This document shows positions 61,901-64,000 of a stretch of 64,000 bases of DNA, piece after piece. This DNA is from Luidia sarsii (Eukaryota > Echinodermata > Asteroidea > Paxillosida > Luidiidae), in NCBI GenBank assembly GCA_949987565.1, contig OX465112.1:16361255-16425254 (forward strand), given 5' to 3'. The notes beneath the pieces are model-generated. The model was not told the origin of the DNA. It did not search any database and saw nothing but the letters and a program-made list of their open reading frames with translations. Position numbers and translations under genes: made by a program. The first letter of the stretch is position 1. Each line of letters begins with the position of its first letter.

Positions 61901-63452
61901 TTCTCTTTTGGGATGGAGTATGGCTCTGAAAAGAATAAGTGATAGGTTTGTGGTAGCATCATTCAAATTTCGTGAGTGTGTGTGTGTGTGTGGTTCTGGA
62001 AAGAACTGGAAAAATTGAACGTTTCGAACAGTACTCTTCTGAAAACGAACAGAGTACACTGTACGAAGCATCAAGTTATTCTGGTTCTTTTCAGAACCAC
62101 ATACACTGACAAAAGATACATTTGCATGCTGCTACCGCAAGCCTGTCACTTATTCTGCTACTCTCACCATAAGAACATTCAAATCTCTTAAAAAGATTCA
62201 GTACTTAGTTGTTGCTACAAAAGCTTATGCACTCTTCCCAACTGCTTTGTCTTCAAGGGCTATCTATAAGTTGTTACTTTACCCAGAGGTAGGTTAGATG
62301 AGCATTGTTATGCGTTTTCCCCCCCTGTGCCTCTAGGCAAGGTGATGCCAGGAAGATAGCCGTCTCGGGCTACCTTCAGATCCTGAAGCTCTTCCGGGTC
62401 AACATGAGTCTACCGGCCAGTCAAGTGTCCAGCCAATCCAGCATGTCGGCATCGTGCAGTATGGTAATGCTGCCCAAATCAAGTACCCATCTGCCATGAC
62501 ATTCCCCTTATTTTTACAGGAAGAAAACAAAATCTGATTTTCGAATCTTAAATAGTCAGGGGGCCTGATGTTACTGCCCTAGCTAAACCTTTCTCAAAGG
62601 CAAATCCCTTTAAGATCTAGTGGGCCTGACGTTTCGATCCTAGCAGGACCTTTCTCAAAGTTTCAATCCTAGCAGGACCTTTCTCTGCCTTTGAGAAAGG
62701 TCCTGCTAGGATTGAAACGCCAGGCCCACTAAATTTTAAGATCTGCATTTTGGTAATTTTAGTCGGTAAGCAGTTTGCAACATTTTTGTATTTTACTGGA
62801 AATCATTTTAGTTTACAAACATTATTTATTTATTAAGACTGCAAAGACAATTTGACTGAACTGGGATTTTAACCCAGGCCTCCGGATGCACTCTATCACT
62901 TGTTATTTGTTTTTTTAAACAGCCAGGAGCCACCTGATCCATCCAGCCTGTACAGTAGGTGGTGGGTCTGTCTGACAGTGGTGATCTGTCTGACACGTAT
63001 CATTATTTAGGGTGTGGGCACTCCTAACCCAGCAAAACTCTGCAGTCAAATTTTCTTTGCCGTTTTAAGCAATTTTCTCAGTCAATTTTCCATTCCTTTT
63101 TCAAAAGGAAATATAGGCCTATTCTTGTTTGAATATTTTGAGTAAGTAGAAACTCAGTACTGTGATGTAAAAGTCTATAGCCCCTACCCTGGCAAAGAGA
63201 GTTGACCCTTAAAAAGCTTCCCCATCTGTACGAGCATTAGAACTTGGTCCCGTTACTCAAGCTATGAGTTTGTTTTTGGAGTCATGGACTGCTCCCTCTT
63301 TTTTTGTCACACTCCCTCTGAAGGTAATGGTTGACATCCACATGGATACGCAGCGCGCCGGCAACTACGAGGCTGTTGTCTGCCTGGAAATCCTGGGCAA
63401 TCTGAGGCGCTGCTTCACCCAACAGGCCGAGGTCCGCCTGATCCTCTACGAG
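46869..63452 (+). CDS. FANCI: Fanconi anaemia group I protein, N-terminal 620 residues (15 exons, runs off the window)
   Basis: Exons: 46869-46961, 47428-47643, 48967-49052, 49815-49982, 50293-50416, 51769-51857, 53359-53488, 54267-54359, 54895-54973, 55278-55335, 58499-58599, 60340-60504, 61252-61453, 62337-62463, 63324-63452. Phases agree at every junction. The assembled protein follows the vertebrate FANCI solenoid: [47 protein letters not shown]-type (here [14 protein letters not shown]), [22 protein letters not shown] and [16 protein letters not shown] pairs with FANCD2 as a DNA clamp at interstrand crosslinks and is monoubiquitinated. The acceptor lysine (human K523, in LRKAMFA) is Lys530 here. 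Human FANCI has about 1,330 residues, so roughly the second half lies beyond 64000. Confidence 0.95.
47025..47220. repeat. Family B element, old copy
   Basis: GATGTAAATCTTCTCTTTTG ... GGTGTCACCGCAAACCTTCC with CTCTGAAAAGAG/CTCTTTTCAGAG arms; the hammerhead-like centre is gone. Confidence 0.65.
47428..47643 (+). CDS. FANCI: FANCI exon 2
   Basis: Acceptor TCCGCAG|ATATCG, donor GGAG|GTAGGC; 72 residues, including [20 protein letters not shown] and [20 protein letters not shown], which align with the human N-terminal helices. Confidence 0.88.
47660..48025. mobile_element. TTAA-type MITE, family 2
   Basis: AGGCCCTGTACAACATCGG ... TTGTATTGGGCCT; the right flank is TTAA (48026-48029), the left flank has mutated. 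It starts 17 bases after the FANCI exon 2 donor. Confidence 0.78.
48488..48861. mobile_element. TTAA-flanked MITE, family 1
   Basis: AGCCCC...GGGGCT with TTAA at 48484-48487 and 48862-48865; about 85-90% like 37387-37754 by eye. Confidence 0.88.
48967..49052 (+). CDS. FANCI: FANCI exon 3
   Basis: Acceptor ATACAG|ACGGAC, donor GGCAA|GTAGGT. It encodes [20 protein letters not shown]. Confidence 0.85.
49262..49350 (-). repeat. tRNA-like unit (Ser-type, SINE head or tRNA pseudogene)
   Basis: Minus strand: GGTGGTCAAGTGATTAAGAC (A-box), GGGTTCGAATCCCGCC (B-box), an extra arm between them and a TTTTTTT terminator. AGCTCGG and CCAAGCT pair at 6 of 7 positions like an acceptor stem. Worn relatives at 38985-39215 argue for a SINE rather than a working tRNA. 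Confidence 0.6.
49513..49680. repeat. Truncated family 2 MITE
   Basis: ACAACATTGGTAAATGTCAA ... GACGTCACGTTTTTTGCACC matches the left half of 52769-53128. Confidence 0.7.
49815..49982 (+). CDS. FANCI: FANCI exon 4
   Basis: Acceptor ATCCAG|GGCGTT, donor TTCAG|GTAAAC. It encodes [20 protein letters not shown] and [12 protein letters not shown], one of the most conserved FANCI segments. Confidence 0.95.
50293..50416 (+). CDS. FANCI: FANCI exon 5
   Basis: Acceptor CGGCAG|GGAGGT, donor TCAAG|GTACAT. It encodes [20 protein letters not shown] and [17 protein letters not shown]. Confidence 0.95.
50527..50754. mobile_element. GGGCC-ended MITE, old copy
   Basis: It shares CATGCTAAGTAAAGAAGAGT and GGTTTGTAATCCTGTTTACA with 59340-59582; the left terminal repeat is eroded. 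Confidence 0.65.
50822..51045. mobile_element. MITE with AGGCATGCAACTTTTCC ends
   Basis: A second, larger copy is at 59790-60167. Shared internal marks: CCGCGG..CCG..GATTTCCG, AACACATRCTGAGATCAGG, TTTCATTCGGACATTTTCCT. In this copy the right end reads TTTCATGCCTG. Confidence 0.75.
51769..51857 (+). CDS. FANCI: FANCI exon 6
   Basis: Acceptor CGTCAG|GGTCAC after a long C tract, donor AACAG|GTGAGG. It encodes [20 protein letters not shown]. Confidence 0.85.
52040..52340. repeat. Two adjacent family A fragments
   Basis: A half element (52060-52150) then a foldback (52165-52340) with a GAAACGCCGTGCCC variant and the usual tail. Confidence 0.65.
52537..52675. mobile_element. Family A foldback nested in a MITE, 11-bp duplication
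   Basis: Flanked by CAATAAGTTTG at 52526-52536 and 52676-52686, inside the GTGGATTTCAC-type MITE spanning 52390-52700. The loop is short, so the arms almost touch. Confidence 0.88.
52769..53128. mobile_element. TTAA-flanked MITE, family 2 (best copy)
   Basis: AGGCCCAATACAACATTGG ... GTTGTATAGGGCCT with TTAA at 52765-52768 and 53129-53132. An internal palindrome (AGTTTATGACTTGCGAGTCA...) is near 52930. Confidence 0.88.
53359..53488 (+). CDS. FANCI: FANCI exon 7
   Basis: Acceptor CTGAAG|TAATGC, donor TCAAG|GTATGA. It encodes [20 protein letters not shown] and [10 protein letters not shown], closely matching vertebrate FANCI. Confidence 0.95.
53535..54105. repeat. Family B element interrupted by an ACCACA minisatellite
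   Basis: Left part (CTGACGA, hairpin GACCAG/CTGGTC, AAAACGTTGAG, then CGGGTTCTTTTCAGAACCAC) and right part (GGTGTCACTGCAAACC) are separated at about 53625-54005 by irregular ATACCACA/TGTGGTAT units. Confidence 0.7.
54100..54215 (-). repeat. Worn SINE fragment
   Basis: The minus strand has GGGCTTAGGTGGTGAAGCGC and the GGCATCAGTCC core remnant. Confidence 0.45.
54267..54359 (+). CDS. FANCI: FANCI exon 8
   Basis: Acceptor TGATAG|GCAAGT, donor AGCAA|GTAAGT. It encodes [20 protein letters not shown]. Confidence 0.93.
54895..54973 (+). CDS. FANCI: FANCI exon 9
   Basis: Acceptor CTACAG|ATATTT, donor CTCAG|GTAAGG. It encodes [20 protein letters not shown]. Confidence 0.92.
55278..55335 (+). CDS. 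FANCI: FANCI exon 10 (58 nt)
   Basis: Acceptor GTGCAG|TAATAG, donor AACAG|GTAAGG. It encodes [17 protein letters not shown]. Too short for an open-frame call; supported by phase and by its place in the alignment. Confidence 0.82.
55560..58460. repeat. 48-bp minisatellite filling FANCI intron 10
   Basis: About 60 units of CATTGATGTCTGAGGAAATG TCATAAGGTCTGTAGTGATA TACTTGWC type, occupying 2.9 of 3.16 kb of the intron. 48 is a multiple of three, so long antisense frames (up to 391 codons) stay open; they are artefacts. Confidence 0.96.
58499..58599 (+). CDS. FANCI: FANCI exon 11
   Basis: Acceptor TTGACAG|TTGCTA, just past the 48-bp minisatellite; donor AACAG|GTACAC. It encodes [20 protein letters not shown]. 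Confidence 0.95.
58920..59294. mobile_element. TTAA-flanked MITE, family 1
   Basis: AGCCCCTACACAACATTGGT ... AATGTTGTGTAGGGGCT with TTAA at 58916-58919 and 59295-59298; inverted relative to 37387-37754. Confidence 0.88.
59340..59582. mobile_element. MITE with GGGCCCAATTTCATAG ends
   Basis: Terminal repeats extend to GCCGCTTAAGCG on both sides (CGCTTAAGCGGCTCTATGAA near 59564). Non-coding. Confidence 0.8.
59790..60167. mobile_element. MITE with AGGCATGCAACTTTTCC ends, larger copy
   Basis: Terminal pair AGGCATGCAACTTTTCC / AAGAGTTGCATGCCTG. It contains an extra segment (59945-60110) absent from 50822-51045. Confidence 0.75.
60340..60504 (+). CDS. FANCI: FANCI exon 12
   Basis: Acceptor CTGGCAG|AGAATC, donor CATCG|GTAAGT. 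It encodes [20 protein letters not shown] and [20 protein letters not shown]. Confidence 0.96.
60720..60850. repeat. Family B half element
   Basis: GGTTTGCGGTGACGCCTTGT...GAGTGTGGCTCTAAAAAGAG...GTCTTCAAGAGACTG; core degraded. Confidence 0.6.
61252..61453 (+). CDS. FANCI: FANCI exon 13 (ubiquitin-acceptor lysine)
   Basis: Acceptor TCTCAG|GTCTGC, donor GCGAG|GTCAGT. It encodes [20 protein letters not shown] through LVLRKAMFA. The AAG at 61437-61439 is Lys530, aligned with human K523, the monoubiquitination site. Confidence 0.95.
61845..62195. repeat. Family B foldback
   Basis: Both arms are present; the core reads CTGAAAA, GAACAG/CTGTAC, GAAGC, so the hammerhead-like consensus has decayed at three positions. 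Confidence 0.7.
62337..62463 (+). CDS. FANCI: FANCI exon 14 (SQ-containing segment)
   Basis: Acceptor CTCTAG|GCAAGG, donor TATG|GTAATG. After [17 protein letters not shown] comes a Ser-rich stretch with two Ser-Gln dipeptides (Ser563, Ser567), where vertebrate FANCI has its ATR-phosphorylated S/TQ cluster. Confidence 0.93.
62555..62800. mobile_element. Family A foldback with duplicated arm
   Basis: TAGTGGGCCTGACGTTTCG arm, a second partial arm (GTTTCAATCCTAGCAGG), then the inverse arm and the usual tail to TTTTTGTATT. Confidence 0.82.
62825..62930 (-). repeat. Worn SINE fragment
   Basis: The minus strand has GGGTTAAAATCCCAGTTCAG (worn B-box) and the CAAATTGTCTTTGC tail. Confidence 0.5.
63324..63452 (+). 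CDS. FANCI: FANCI exon 15 (last exon in the window)
   Basis: Acceptor CTGAAG|GTAATG, donor ACGAG|GTGAAA. It encodes [25 protein letters not shown]. Read-through past the donor no longer resembles FANCI and runs into a 12-bp satellite, so the donor is preferred. The gene continues past 64000. Confidence 0.92.
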
Positions 63453-63514
63453 GTGAAAGCCCAGTGCCGCGATGTTCTAACTGTGGAGTTCACCATCAGG
63501 CTTACCCTGATGTC

Positions 63515-63905
63515 TATCATGAGGTCTTCCATGGGGTATTCCATGGGGGTATTCCATGGGGGCATTCCATGGGGGTATTCCATGGGGGTATTCCATGGGG
63601 GTATTGCATGGGGTATTCCATGGTGTCTTCAATGGGGTCTGCCATGAAGTCTTTCATGGGGTCTTCCATGGGGTCTTCCATGGGGTCTTCCATGGGGTAT
63701 TCCATGAGGTATTCCATGAGGTATCCCATTGGGTCTTTCATGGGGTCTTTCATGTGGTCTTGCATGGGGTCTTCCATGGGGTCTGCCATGGGGTCTGCCA
63801 TGGGGTCTTCCATGGGGTCTTCCATGGGGTCTTCCATGGGGTCTTCCATGGGGTCTTCCATGGGGTCTTCCATGGGGGTCTTCCATGGGGGTCTTCCATT
63901 GGGTC
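63515..63905. repeat. 12-bp satellite in FANCI intron 15
   Basis: About 30 units of CATGGGGTCTTC with TATT and TGCC variants, beginning about 60 bases after the exon 15 donor. A GTGCTGTTCT decanucleotide repeat follows (63920-63960). Frames here are artefacts. Confidence 0.95.
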
Positions 63906-64000
63906 TTCCATTTTTAGTCTGTGCTGTTCTGTGCTGTTCTGTGCTGTTCTGTGCTGTTCTATGCTTTTAGAACCATGCCAACCAATATGAGAGAATATTT

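Noticed and set aside
63453..63970. FANCI coding sequence continuing past 63452 without an intron
   Set aside because: Resemblance to FANCI stops at LILYE and the following codons run into a 12-bp satellite, while a consensus donor sits at the boundary.

Overview
This is nuclear DNA of an intron-rich animal, not a microbe. Coding sequence is carried in short exons with GT..AG introns, and most of the window is introns and spacer packed with small transposons, SINE-like units and minisatellites. The translated proteins look like a marine invertebrate, most plausibly an invertebrate deuterostome (echinoderm, hemichordate or cephalochordate grade). That placement is inference from protein similarity and repeat style; the species cannot be named from the sequence alone.

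Three protein-coding genes can be assembled exon by exon, with splice phases that agree at every junction. (1) Minus strand, 20790 to 4785: a 10-exon gene for a 646-residue adaptor-like protein with an N-terminal PH domain, a proline-rich linker carrying a Tyr-Val-Asn-Val motif, and two C-terminal PDZ-like modules. The closest architecture I can recall is the PLEKHS1 type. (2) Plus strand, 30099 to 38779: a complete 8-exon ornithine aminotransferase (OAT, 432 residues, mitochondrial, PLP-dependent). (3) Plus strand, 46869 to beyond the window: the first 15 coding exons (620 residues) of FANCI, the Fanconi anaemia ID2-complex subunit, including the conserved ubiquitin-acceptor lysine. I see no functional link between the three; they look like ordinary neighbours.

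Layout: 1-4.7 kb, spacer with small inverted-repeat elements and a decayed LTR-retrotransposon protease region; 4.8-20.8 kb, the PH/PDZ gene, with large minisatellites in its first two introns; 20.8-30 kb, spacer with a GGTC tetranucleotide array and a 3.5 kb element flanked by 9-bp duplications; 30-39 kb, OAT, with a 21-bp satellite in intron 3; 39-46.8 kb, spacer with SINEs and MITEs; 46.9-64 kb, FANCI, whose intron 10 is almost entirely a 48-bp minisatellite.

The most interesting non-coding signal is two dispersed foldback families (called A and B here). They share a compact motif: a CUGANGA-like heptamer, a hairpin, then GAAACGUC. This matches the layout of a minimal hammerhead ribozyme, and it is flanked by variable-length target duplications (7, 11, 12 and 12 bp at four copies), as expected for retroposition. 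Other elements can be typed from their duplications: TTAA (piggyBac-like MITEs), 9 bp (Mutator-like) and 8 bp.
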